A stretch of 13,731 bases of DNA from JBEKJU01 sp050011095 (GTDB lineage Bacteria; Desulfobacterota; Syntrophorhabdia; Syntrophorhabdales; WCHB1-27). The DNA lies in NCBI GenBank assembly GCA_050011095.1, contig JBEKJU010000068.1:1-13731 (forward strand), written 5' to 3'. The stretch's first letter is position 1, and each line of letters begins with the position of its first letter. Shown here in pieces: positions 6,270 through 13,577 of the stretch. The notes under the pieces were generated by a model. The model did no database searches and had not been told where the DNA came from. It was given only the letters and a program-made list of their open reading frames with translations. A program made the position numbers and the translations under genes.

Positions 6270-8456
6270 TCAGAAATGCCGCATCAGCCGCACCCGCTGG
6301 CTGAGCATGGTATACCTCATCTGGGGCCGGTTGTTGCGCACCGCGATGGCCAGGGCCTTCCGCGTCCCCACGAGCACCACCAGCTTCTTGCCCCGCGTGA
6401 TGCCCGTATAGAGGAGGTTCCGCTGGAGGAGGATGTAGTGCTGGATGAGGATGGGCATCACGACGGCGGGGTATTCCGAGCCCTGCGCCTTGTGCACGGA
6501 TGTAGCGTAGGCGAGGACGAGCTCGTCCAGGTCCGGGAAGTCGTAGGTCACGAGCCTCCCGTCGAAGCTGACATAGACCTCCTGTTCCTCCCGGTCGATC
6601 CTCCTGATCCTGCCGATGTCGCCGTTGTACACGTCCTTGTCGTAGTTGTTCCTGATCTGCATCACCTTGTCGCCCGCCCTGAAGGTCCTGCCGCCCCGGA
6701 CAATCTCGTCTTTTGACGGATTGAGCCTCTTCTGAAGCTCGGCATTCAGGTTGAGCGCCCCTACCGTGCCCTTGTACATGGGCGTCAGCACCTGGATGTC
6801 GTTGATCGCATCGAAGCCGAACGTCCGGGGTATCCCCTCGTGGCAGAGCGTGACGAGCCTCTCCAGGGCCGCTGCGGGGTCCTCCGCCTCAATGAAGTAG
6901 AAATCCGGCCGGCCCGTCTTGCCCGGCCGGCCCGTCTTGCCCGTGATCGGCATCTCGCCGTTATTGATCCTGTGGGCGTTGACGATTATCATGCTTTCGG
7001 CCGACTGGCGGAATATCTCGTTGAGGCGCACCACGGGCACCGCCTCCGAGTCGATGATATCCTTGAGCACGTTTCCCGCGCCGACGGACGGGAGCTGGTC
7101 CACGTCGCCCACGAAAATCAGCGTAGCAGATAGGGGTATGGCCTTGAGGAGGTGGTGCATAAGGATGGTGTCGACCATGGAGGCCTCGTCGATCACGAAG
7201 GCGTCGGCGTCCAGGGGGTTCTCCTCGTCCTTCTTGAACCGTCCGTCCTTGGGGCTGAATTCGAGGAGGCGGTGTATGGTCCGCGCCTCGACTCCGGTGG
7301 CCTCGCTCATCCTCTTGGCCGCCCTGCCCGTGGGGGCGGCCAGCATCACCCTGTGGCCTAGGCGCGAGTGCATGGCGATGATCGATTTGATAATGGTCGT
7401 CTTCCCCGTGCCCGGACCGCCCGTGATGACCATCACCTTCCGTTCCACCGAATCCCCTACCGCGTGCGCCTGCTGTTCGGAAAGGGCGAGGCCGAGCTGC
7501 TTCTCCGCGGCCTCGATCAAGGAGGCCCTGTCCATAAGGGGAAGCTGCCTCGGAAAGGCGAGAAGGTCCGTGAGACGACGGGCGATCCCGTGCTCGGAGA
7601 CGTGAAACCGGACGAGGTAGACGGCCTTGCCCTCCCCCCCGTAGCCGTCCATCTCCTCGATCACGATGCGGCGGTCGGCCTCGGCGGAGGCCATGGCATC
7701 CGCGATGATGCCCCGGTCGATCCCGAGGGTCTTCTCGCACTGCTCGACGAGGGGATCGAAGGGGTAGTAGACATGGCCCTCGTCGGAGAGCTGATTAAGG
7801 ATATGCTGGATGCCCGCCCTCGCCCTGACAGGGGAATCCTTCGCGATACCGACGTTTTCCGCGATCTTGTCCGCCGTGATGAAGCCGATCCCGAAGACAT
7901 CCTCGGCGAGACGGTAGGGGTTGTCGCGCACGATGGGGACGGACTCCCTGCCGTATTGCTTGAAGATCTTCACCGCGTAGGCCGGGCTCACGCCGTTCCC
8001 CTGGAGGAACACCATCACATCCCGTATCTCCTTCTGGGCCTCCCAGGCGCCCCTTATCATGGCGATCCGCTTTTCCCCTATGCCCTCGACCTCCGTGAGC
8101 CGCGCGATATCATCCTCGATCACCTCCAAGGTGCCCTTCCCGAAGGCCGAGACGAGCCTTTTGGCCATGACGGGACCGATGCCCTTTATCATGCCAGAGC
8201 CCAGGTAGCGCTCTATGCCGGAGACGGTGGCGGGAACGACCGATTCGTGGGAGACGACCTTGAATTGTTCACCATAGCGGGCGTGGCTCTGCCACTCGCC
8301 CGTGAGCCTCACCACCTCACCGGGGGCAAGGCCGGGGAGGCTTCCCACGATGGTGACGACACCCGCCCTCCCCTCCACCTTCATCCGGGCGACGGTATAG
8401 CCGTTCTGCTCGTTGGCATAGGTGATCCTTTCTATCTGTCCCTTCAGCTCGATCAT
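6270..8456 (-). CDS. recD2: RecD2-type SF1B DNA helicase / RecD-like exonuclease subunit (728 aa)
   Basis: This is an ATP-driven 5'-3' DNA helicase acting in DNA repair independently of RecBC. The N-terminus (MIELKGQIERITYANEQNGYT) is the OB-like start of RecD2. Tandem helix-hairpin-helix elements follow (GMIKGIGPVMAKRL, 88-101; EVEGIGEKRI, 122-131; the RecD2 region around 150-205). Motor motifs: Walker A GGPGTGKTT (346-354), motif Ia APTGRAAKRM (374-383), Walker B VIDEASM (421-427), motif III GDVDQLPSVGAG (450-461), SH3-like NGDIGRI (611-617), SVHKAQGSEY (653-662) and YTGITRGKK (683-691). The length is normal for the family. A GKTGRP hexapeptide is duplicated at 506-517, coded by an 18-bp tandem repeat. 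It is divergent from the cysteine desulfurase-like gene. No recB or recC is nearby, as expected for RecD2. Confidence 0.95.
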   Translation of the reverse strand: MIELKGQIERITYANEQNGYTVARMKVEGRAGVVTIVGSLPGLAPGEVVRLTGEWQSHARYGEQFKVVSHESVVPATVSGIERYLGSGMIKGIGPVMAKRLVSAFGKGTLEVIEDDIARLTEVEGIGEKRIAMIRGAWEAQKEIRDVMVFLQGNGVSPAYAVKIFKQYGRESVPIVRDNPYRLAEDVFGIGFITADKIAENVGIAKDSPVRARAGIQHILNQLSDEGHVYYPFDPLVEQCEKTLGIDRGIIADAMASAEADRRIVIEEMDGYGGEGKAVYLVRFHVSEHGIARRLTDLLAFPRQLPLMDRASLIEAAEKQLGLALSEQQAHAVGDSVERKVMVITGGPGTGKTTIIKSIIAMHSRLGHRVMLAAPTGRAAKRMSEATGVEARTIHRLLEFSPKDGRFKKDEENPLDADAFVIDEASMVDTILMHHLLKAIPLSATLIFVGDVDQLPSVGAGNVLKDIIDSEAVPVVRLNEIFRQSAESMIIVNAHRINNGEMPITGKTGRPGKTGRPDFYFIEAEDPAAALERLVTLCHEGIPRTFGFDAINDIQVLTPMYKGTVGALNLNAELQKRLNPSKDEIVRGGRTFRAGDKVMQIRNNYDKDVYNGDIGRIRRIDREEQEVYVSFDGRLVTYDFPDLDELVLAYATSVHKAQGSEYPAVVMPILIQHYILLQRNLLYTGITRGKKLVVLVGTRKALAIAVRNNRPQMRYTMLSQRVRLMRHF
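6905..6940. repeat. 18-bp tandem duplication inside recD2
   Basis: The same 18 bases occur at 6905-6922 and 6923-6940, identical and in frame. They add one extra GKTGRP hexapeptide in a loop between HRINNGEMP and the FYFIEAEDP strand, where I would expect a short variable linker. The perfect identity suggests a recent slippage event. Confidence 0.85.
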
Positions 8457-8470
8457 GGCCCGGCACCTTA

Positions 8471-8501
8471 TATAGTATACTATAAAGCACCGGGGCTTTA
8501 T
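8471..8501 (-). promoter_or_regulatory. Palindromic -10 region and stem-loop ahead of recD2
   Basis: TATAGTATACTATA (8471-8484) is a perfect 14-bp palindrome containing -10-like hexamers on both strands. It overlaps a second inverted repeat, ATAAAGC (8482-8488) and GCTTTAT (8495-8501). Read on the minus strand, TATAGT with a weak TTTCCA 16 bases upstream could drive recD2, whose ATG is about 20 bases on. The symmetry also suits a repressor site. Confidence in the -35 is low. Confidence 0.4.
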
Positions 8502-8626
8502 GGAAATCGTGGGCGGACGGGAGACGCCATCGGGTTTCGTTCACCGGAAATCAGGCCCTCGCCATATCGCGGTGATCCGTCCGGCGGCGGGCAACGGAGA
8601 TGGCGGCAGCGCCGGCGGCGGGGCTT

Positions 8627-8655
8627 TTGAAGGGCGGGCCAAAAGGGGTTATACT
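8627..8655 (+). promoter_or_regulatory. Candidate sigma-70 promoter for the cysteine desulfurase-like gene
   Basis: TTGAAG at 8627-8632 and TATACT at 8650-8655 are separated by exactly 17 bases. The predicted transcript would start near 8662 and give a leader of about 50 bases before the start codon. Both hexamers are close to consensus. Confidence 0.5.
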
Positions 8656-8710
8656 TAAGGGAGGCCGGTGAAGGCACGGCTACCCGCCGGACCGCACGAG
8701 GATGCCGACC

Positions 8711-9868
8711 ATGATCTATCTCGACAACATATCGGGGACACCCCTTCACGCTGAGGTGAAGAAGGCCATGATCCGCTACATGGAGAAGGGCTTCGCCAAC
8801 CCCGTCAGTCAGCACAGGGCGGGAGACGAGGCCACGGAGGCCCTCGAACGTGCAAGGGAAGAGGTGGCCCGTCTCATCAACGCCCAAAGGCCGGAAATAG
8901 TCTTTACCTCGGGCGGGACCGAATCGGTCAACCACGCGCTGAAGGGGGTGGCCCTCGCCATGGGGGAGAAGGGACGCCATATCGTGACGTCGGTGATCGA
9001 GCACCAGGCCGTCCTGCGCTCCTTGAGGACGCTTATGAAAATGGGCTATCGCGTCACGGCCGTGCCCGTTGACGAGTACGGCCTCGTCGACCCCACGGAC
9101 GTGGAGAAGGCCATCACGGACGAGACGATACTCGTGAGCATCATGCACGCGAACAACGAGATCGGCACCATCGAGCCGATAGGGGAAATCGGGGAGATTA
9201 CGCACCGGTTGGGCGTCATATTCCATACCGACGCGGTTGCCTCCGCGGGGGTGATCCCCATCGATGTGGACGCGCTTAACGTCGATCTCCTCAGCATGGC
9301 GGCCAATCAGTTTTACGGACCGCCTGGGGTCGGCGCGCTCTACGTGCGGACGGGCACGGAGATCGCCCCTATCCTCGACGGCGGCATCCAGGAAAACAAC
9401 CTGAGGGCGGGGACGCAGAACGTGATCGGCCTCGTCGGCATGGGCAAGGCGGCCCAGCTCGCCGCGAGCGGGATGTCGGACAGGATGGGATACCTCGCCG
9501 GCCTCAAGACCGCCCTGACGGGCCGTATAGCCCAAATCGGCGACATCCTTCTTAATGGCCATCCGACAAAGAGCCTTCCCCACCTCGTTTCATGCTCGGT
9601 CCGATACGTGGAAGGGGAATCGATTGTCCTCATGCTCGATGAGGAGGGGATCTGCATCTCCACCAGGTCCGCCTGCGCGAGCGGCTCGCTCAGGGCATCC
9701 CACGTCCTCACCGCCATCGGCCGCGACTACAACTCGACCCAGGGGACCCTCATCTTCTCCTTTAGTATGTACAATACGGTGGATGAAGTGGAGACGACGG
9801 TGGGGGCGCTCACGAGGAGTGTTGAATTCTTGAGGGGCATGTCGCCCCTCTACGACAAGGACCGGTGA
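8711..9868 (+). CDS. NifS/IscS-like cysteine desulfurase homologue lacking the PLP lysine (385 aa)
   Basis: Fold-type I aminotransferase, class V family: MIYLDN start, FTSGGTESVNHA (65-76), SVIEHQAV with the ring-stacking His98, HANNEIGT (146-153), FHTDA (171-175), RAGT (232-235) and SACASGSL with the active-site Cys322. The usual S-x-H-K-(FI)-YGPKG reads SMAANQFYGPPG, so Gln200 replaces the lysine that forms the PLP Schiff base. The Gln after HTDAV is Ala177, and the carboxylate-binding Arg of 'RFS' is Ile348. As I recall it, Archaeoglobus fulgidus IscS also lacks the lysine (Asp), has a similar H-DATAS segment and ends in a similar -MSPLY tail, so this may be a bacterial member of that group. 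Start: GAGG at 8698-8701 is 9 bases from ATG 8711 but abuts ATG 8702, so I choose 8711. No iscU is nearby. True desulfurase activity is doubtful. Confidence 0.88.
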   Translation: MIYLDNISGTPLHAEVKKAMIRYMEKGFANPVSQHRAGDEATEALERAREEVARLINAQRPEIVFTSGGTESVNHALKGVALAMGEKGRHIVTSVIEHQAVLRSLRTLMKMGYRVTAVPVDEYGLVDPTDVEKAITDETILVSIMHANNEIGTIEPIGEIGEITHRLGVIFHTDAVASAGVIPIDVDALNVDLLSMAANQFYGPPGVGALYVRTGTEIAPILDGGIQENNLRAGTQNVIGLVGMGKAAQLAASGMSDRMGYLAGLKTALTGRIAQIGDILLNGHPTKSLPHLVSCSVRYVEGESIVLMLDEEGICISTRSACASGSLRASHVLTAIGRDYNSTQGTLIFSFSMYNTVDEVETTVGALTRSVEFLRGMSPLYDKDR

Positions 9869-9915
9869 CCGGGCGCGGCCGTTGCCATCCAGGAAACCCG
9901 CAAGATGCAAAAAGC

Positions 9916-9943
9916 TTGACATTTCCAAATAGTATGGCACAAT
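9916..9943 (+). promoter_or_regulatory. Candidate promoter of the hybrid histidine kinase
   Basis: A perfect TTGACA at 9916-9921 is followed after 16 bases by CACAAT (9938-9943, 4 of 6 matches to TATAAT). Transcription from here would give a leader of roughly 185 bases. Confidence 0.4.
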
Positions 9944-10136
9944 AGAAATGTTTTCGGACCGACCGGCGACGTGGTTTTTCATAAAGGCTTCCTGAACAAA
10001 AAGAAGACGAAAAAGATGGTGGTTTCCGCTGAAGGCGGCCCGGTCGATGCGTAACAGCATACCTGAGAACCGGTAGTGGCAGGCAAGAAGTCCGACCCTG
10101 GAAGAATGCGACTCCGGAAAGGAGGTTGAGCGAAAA
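9944..10136 (+). other. Long leader of the hybrid kinase with nested inverted repeats
   Basis: No coding frame with a plausible start is seen here. Inverted repeats nest around 10040-10073: CCGGT...ACCGG outside and ATGC...GCAT inside, with an alternative GGT...ACC pairing that would be exclusive of the outer helix. The kinase's GGAGG is at 10121-10125. I could not match it to a known riboswitch class. Confidence 0.3.
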
Positions 10137-12671
10137 ATGGCTGCCCTGCGGATCGAAGAAAAACCACGGGATAAAATGCAGGAATACACGAATGGGGCCG
10201 GTGGAGATGCCATGGCCCGTTGCAGCACCGGCTGCACGGGACCGGTACGGCAGGATCTGTCTTGCGGTCCGGCTTCTCGTGGGAGGGGGACGCAGGGGAG
10301 TTTCGACTTCGAGATCGAGGCCGGCCCGTCCCGTGAAGACCACGGCAAAGGCGCGAACGCGGATCAGGCATCGGACGCGCAATACCGGGTCGTCGTCGAA
10401 ACGATGACGGAGGGCGCCCTCATCCTCTCGTCGGGCGGCACTATTCTATACTGCAACAGGGGATTCTCACGGATGATCGGGATCGTGCCCGAAAGGCTTG
10501 TCGGTTCGCCCTTCGTTCGCCTCGTAAGCGGGGAAGACCGGGGGCTCTTCGAAAACGTGCTCAAAGAGAGCGCGGACGGCCAGGCCCAGGCGGAGGTGGT
10601 CCTCCTTGCGGGGAATGGAGGCAGGTTCGCGGTCTATCTGTCGGGGAGCGCCCAGATCACGGACGACGATACCAGGGTCTGCATGATCGTCACCGATATC
10701 TCAAAGCGGGTGCAGGCGGAGAATGCGCTGAAGCAGGCAAAGGACCGCCTCGAACAGATCGTTGAAACGCTCCAGGAATCGCAGGCGAAATATCTGGACC
10801 TCTATGAAAACGCAAATGACATCATCTTCACGTTAGACCTCCGGGGCCACTTTACCTCGGCGAACCGGACGACGTACCGCGAACTGGGATTCGAGCCGGA
10901 AAGCGTCATGGGAAAGAGTTTCCTCAGAATATTCACGCCTGAGAGCGCGCGCTCCGCCTCTCTGCTCATCGAAAAGGCGCTGGCAAATAGACCGCGCGTC
11001 CTCGAAGAGCAGCCCTGGGAGTTCGAGGCGGTCGCGGGGAACGGATCGGTCATAAACCTTGAGGTGCGGGCCCGTTTCATATGCGAGGGAGAGGCCATAG
11101 TCGGCATCCAGTGCATCGCCCGGAATATCACGGAGCGCAAGCAGGTCGAGATGGAACTGGTCAGGCTCGCCACGGCCATCGAGCAGGCGGCGGAGAGCGT
11201 CATCATCCTCGACAAAAGCGGCAAGATCCAGTATGCCAACAAGGCCTTCTTTCGCATCAGCGGCTACGACAGGGAAGAGGTCCGGGGCAGGACGACCGCT
11301 TTCTTGAAAAGCAACAAGAAAGATGATGAGACCTTCTACCGGGGCATGTTGGGCACGGTCAGCATGAAGAGCGTCTGGACGGGGCGCATTTCCAACAGAA
11401 AGAAGGACGGGTCGACCTACGAGGCCGAGACGACGATCACCCCGGTGCGGGACAAATCGGGCAAGGTCGTCAATTACGTGGCCCTCGAGAGGGACGTGAC
11501 AGAGGAAGTAAGACTCGAACGTCAGCTCAGGCAGATGCAGAAGATGGAGGCCATCGGGACGCTCGCCGGGGGCATCGCCCACGACTTCAACAACATCCTT
11601 TCCGCGATCATCGGCTTTTCCGAGATGTCCCTTGAGGATATCCCGGAGGATCACCCGGCGAAGAACTACGCGGCCCAGATACTGAAGGCCGCCACGAGGG
11701 GAAGGGACCTGGTCCGCCAGATAATGGTCTTCAGCCGCAAAAACGAGGAGGAGCGGAAACACTTCAAACTCGGTCTCATTATCAGGGAGGCGCTGAAGCT
11801 GCTTCGGGCGTCGTTGCCTTCGACCATCGAGATCCGGGAGCGGATAGAGGCGGAATCGGGGGTTATCTTCGCGTCGCCCACCCAGATACACCAGGTGCTC
11901 ATGAACCTCTGCACGAATGCGGGACACGCCATGAGGATCAAGGGAGGCGTGCTCGAAGTGGGCCTGTCCGAAATTGAGGTCGACTTGGAAAACGGGGCGC
12001 CCTGCCTCGGCATGGAGCAGGGGCCGTACCTGAAAATGTCGATATCGGATACTGGCGAAGGCATGACCCCCGAGGTGCTCGATCGCATCTTTGAGCCCTT
12101 CTTTACGACAAAAAGCCCCAGCGAAGGGACGGGGATGGGCCTTGCGGTGGTCCACGGGATCGTGAAGGGCCACGGCGGGGCCATAACAGCGAAGAGTACC
12201 CCCGGCCGGGGGTCGGTCTTCGATGTCTACTTTTCCAGGGAAGGGACCGCCTATGCCGACGAGGTCGAGACCGCCTCCGACTCCGGTTCGGGGACGGGAC
12301 GGATACTTCTGATAGACGATGAGGATGCGATCATAGAGATGGGTACGTCCGTGCTGAGGCGTCTTGGCTATGAGGTCCACTCCGCCCGCGACGGGCTCGA
12401 GGCCCTCAAGATATTCAGCCGGGGACCGGGCCGTTTCGATCTCGTTATTACAGATCAGACCATGCCCCATATGACGGGGACAGAACTGGCCAAGGAGCTG
12501 ATGGCCCTCAGGCCCGATATTCCCATCATTCTCTGCACGGGCTACAGCGAGATAATTAACCGCGAAATAGTGAAGGACCTGGGCATACGGGAATTTATCA
12601 TGAAACCGGTCTCGCGGAGCGAGCTGGCGGAAAGCATCAGCCGCGTGCTCGAGAACAGGGATCACCCGTGA
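10137..12671 (+). CDS. Soluble PAS-PAS-PAS hybrid sensor histidine kinase with receiver domain (844 aa)
   Basis: Two-component signal transduction protein. Residues 1-80 are low-complexity. PAS1 covers about 83-190, PAS2 about 217-335 (AKYLDLYENANDIIFTLD) and PAS3 about 341-455 (IEQAAESVIILDKSGKI). Each is followed by a short coiled linker. The HisKA H-box is LAGGIAHDFNNIL with phospho-acceptor His482. The HATPase_c part shows NLCTNAGHAM (N box), DTGEGM (near 640), EPFFTTK and GTGMGLAVVHG (near 665-674). The receiver (about 722-842) has LLIDDED, phospho-acceptor Asp773 in VITDQTMP, CTGYS, and the conserved Lys in IMKPVS. No signal peptide or membrane segment is visible, so it should sense a cytoplasmic cue, possibly redox, through PAS. 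Start ATG 10137 has GGAGG 11 bases upstream. No output regulator is adjacent, so the pathway is unknown. Confidence 0.95.
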   Translation: MAALRIEEKPRDKMQEYTNGAGGDAMARCSTGCTGPVRQDLSCGPASRGRGTQGSFDFEIEAGPSREDHGKGANADQASDAQYRVVVETMTEGALILSSGGTILYCNRGFSRMIGIVPERLVGSPFVRLVSGEDRGLFENVLKESADGQAQAEVVLLAGNGGRFAVYLSGSAQITDDDTRVCMIVTDISKRVQAENALKQAKDRLEQIVETLQESQAKYLDLYENANDIIFTLDLRGHFTSANRTTYRELGFEPESVMGKSFLRIFTPESARSASLLIEKALANRPRVLEEQPWEFEAVAGNGSVINLEVRARFICEGEAIVGIQCIARNITERKQVEMELVRLATAIEQAAESVIILDKSGKIQYANKAFFRISGYDREEVRGRTTAFLKSNKKDDETFYRGMLGTVSMKSVWTGRISNRKKDGSTYEAETTITPVRDKSGKVVNYVALERDVTEEVRLERQLRQMQKMEAIGTLAGGIAHDFNNILSAIIGFSEMSLEDIPEDHPAKNYAAQILKAATRGRDLVRQIMVFSRKNEEERKHFKLGLIIREALKLLRASLPSTIEIRERIEAESGVIFASPTQIHQVLMNLCTNAGHAMRIKGGVLEVGLSEIEVDLENGAPCLGMEQGPYLKMSISDTGEGMTPEVLDRIFEPFFTTKSPSEGTGMGLAVVHGIVKGHGGAITAKSTPGRGSVFDVYFSREGTAYADEVETASDSGSGTGRILLIDDEDAIIEMGTSVLRRLGYEVHSARDGLEALKIFSRGPGRFDLVITDQTMPHMTGTELAKELMALRPDIPIILCTGYSEIINREIVKDLGIREFIMKPVSRSELAESISRVLENRDHP

Positions 12672-12810
12672 GGTGGAAGGCTGGAACCCTCACCCGTCCG
12701 GGATCCGGGCGGACCTCGCCGTGAAAGCGCAAAGATTCGGGTGAAACGGTCTTGTGGCCTGTATCCTCTTTCCCCAGGGACGGATGGGCGTAATCTGATA
12801 CCGGCTTTTA

Positions 12811-12819
12811 TGCTATACT
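12811..12819 (+). promoter_or_regulatory. Extended -10 promoter just before the ArsC-like gene
   Basis: TGCTATACT fits the extended -10 pattern TGnTATAAT and lies 5 bases before ATG 12825. No matching -35 is seen. If used, transcription would start at or next to the ATG, giving a leaderless mRNA. Confidence 0.35.
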
Positions 12820-12824
12820 ATCGC

Positions 12825-13325
12825 ATGGGCCGGAACGAAAACATCGCCAAGGATGACCGCCCCGAGCGGAAAAAGGTGCTCTTCTTTTGCGCGTGCAACT
12901 CAATCCGCTCCCAGATGGCCGAGGGTCTTCTCAGGGCCCTTCACGGCGATAAGTACGAGTCCTTCAGCGCGGGGATCAGACCGGAGACCTTGAGCCCGGG
13001 GGCCGTCCGCGCCATGGCCGAGCTTGGCATTGACATATCCGGCCAATCCGCAAAAGGCATCGAGGCCTTCGTAGGCGTGCGCTTCGACTGCATAGCCATG
13101 GTGTGCGGCGACCCGAAAGGGCCGTGCCCTTTTTTGCCCGATCAGGGATTCGCGTGCAAAGGGTGTTTCCACTGCTGCGCCCTCCACCCGTTTTTCCCTT
13201 CCGCGCCGAGCGTCATACACGGCACGTTCAAAAATCTGGCGGACCTGGAATCCGACGGGGAGATCGAGCCTTTCAGGAAAATCCGCGACGAGATCAGGGA
13301 CTGGCTGGAAGAACATTTCAATTAG
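12825..13325 (+). CDS. ArsC / low-molecular-weight tyrosine phosphatase-like protein with Cys-rich insertion (166 aa)
   Basis: The N-terminus KKVLFFCACNSIRSQMAEGLLRALHG is the phosphate/arsenate-binding loop C-x5-R (Cys22, Arg28) of thioredoxin-coupled ArsC and LMW-PTPs. FSAG (47-50) and LGIDISGQSAKG (67-78) follow as in ArsC. The two redox cysteines of ArsC appear to be Cys94 and Cys101 (VCGDPKGPCPFLP). After CPFLP there is an insertion of about 20 residues with Cys111, 114, 117 and 118 not typical of the family. The family's H-W-x-F-x-D-P-A segment reads HGTFKNLA, putting Asn137 at the general-acid Asp. The loop is CACNSIR rather than CTGNSCR. The frame is open from GTG 12741, but family alignment and the extended -10 favour ATG 12825. 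Neither start has a Shine-Dalgarno. Arsenate reduction is possible but not assured, and no ars genes are adjacent. Confidence 0.82.
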   Translation: MGRNENIAKDDRPERKKVLFFCACNSIRSQMAEGLLRALHGDKYESFSAGIRPETLSPGAVRAMAELGIDISGQSAKGIEAFVGVRFDCIAMVCGDPKGPCPFLPDQGFACKGCFHCCALHPFFPSAPSVIHGTFKNLADLESDGEIEPFRKIRDEIRDWLEEHFN

Positions 13326-13343
13326 TGGGGCTAGCGTCGCCCC

Positions 13344-13366
13344 CTCCACGGGCTTCGCCCGTGGAG
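13344..13366. repeat. 10-bp perfect hairpin in the first repeat copy
   Basis: CTCCACGGGC and GCCCGTGGAG form a perfect 10-bp stem with a 3-base loop. It spans the end of unit A, the short spacer and the first base of unit B. With no T-run on either strand it is not a standard terminator, though it could protect the 3' end of the ArsC-like mRNA. Confidence 0.7.
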
Positions 13367-13450
13367 CCACCCCCTCATAAAAAGGAAAGGGCGGAGGCGA
13401 AAAAGTGCGACCGTGGGGCTAGCGTCGCCCCCTCCACGGGCTTCGCCACG

Positions 13451-13464
13451 ACCCGCAAGCGGGT
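13451..13464. repeat. 6-bp hairpin in the second repeat spacer
   Basis: ACCCGC-AA-GCGGGT lies within the 23-bp spacer of the second copy, in the place of the different, longer hairpin seen in the first copy. Confidence 0.6.
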
Positions 13465-13577
13465 GCCCCGGCCACCCCCTCATAAAAAGGAAAGGGCGGA
13501 GGCGAAAAAGTGCGACCGTGGGGCTAGCGTCGCCCGTGGGCCGGCAGAGCGATAGCATGGCAATCGTTAAAGAGGAG

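Larger units (their letters stand above)
13325..13535. repeat. Composite intergenic repeat A-B-A-B-A' after the ArsC-like gene
   Basis: Unit A (35 bp) occurs identically at 13325-13359 and 13413-13447, with its first 18 bp again at 13518-13535. Unit B (47 bp) occurs identically at 13366-13412 and 13471-13517. Between A and B are different spacers of 6 bp (13360-13365) and 23 bp (13448-13470), so the periods are 88 and 105 bp. The first copy starts on the last base of the ArsC-like stop codon. All open frames here, including a long minus-strand one, are translations of the repeat and I do not call them genes. It looks like a dispersed repeat family rather than a CRISPR, because the spacers are too short and unequal. 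Confidence 0.85.

Noticed and set aside
7368..8630. 420-codon plus-strand open frame
   Set aside because: It lies antisense to recD2, whose helicase motifs are unambiguous. The translation is Asp/Gly/His/Arg-rich shadow sequence with no recognisable domain.
8498..9583. 361-codon minus-strand open frame
   Set aside because: It is antisense to the cysteine desulfurase-like gene and has no family motif.
9931..9950. Sigma-54 promoter (TGGCAC) before the kinase
   Set aside because: The -12 element (TTGCA/T) is missing at the required spacing. The TTGACA-based reading is better.
9944..10136. TPP, cobalamin or c-di-GMP riboswitch in the kinase leader
   Set aside because: Isolated short matches (CTGAGA; a GCCACT-like string on the other strand) occur without the rest of any consensus core.
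10833..12665. 610-codon minus-strand open frame
   Set aside because: It is antisense to the hybrid kinase, which has all expected motifs in order. Long antisense frames are common in GC-rich genes.
13325..13535. CRISPR-like array
   Set aside because: Only two to three units, two alternating repeat blocks, spacers of 6 and 23 bp, and no cas genes.
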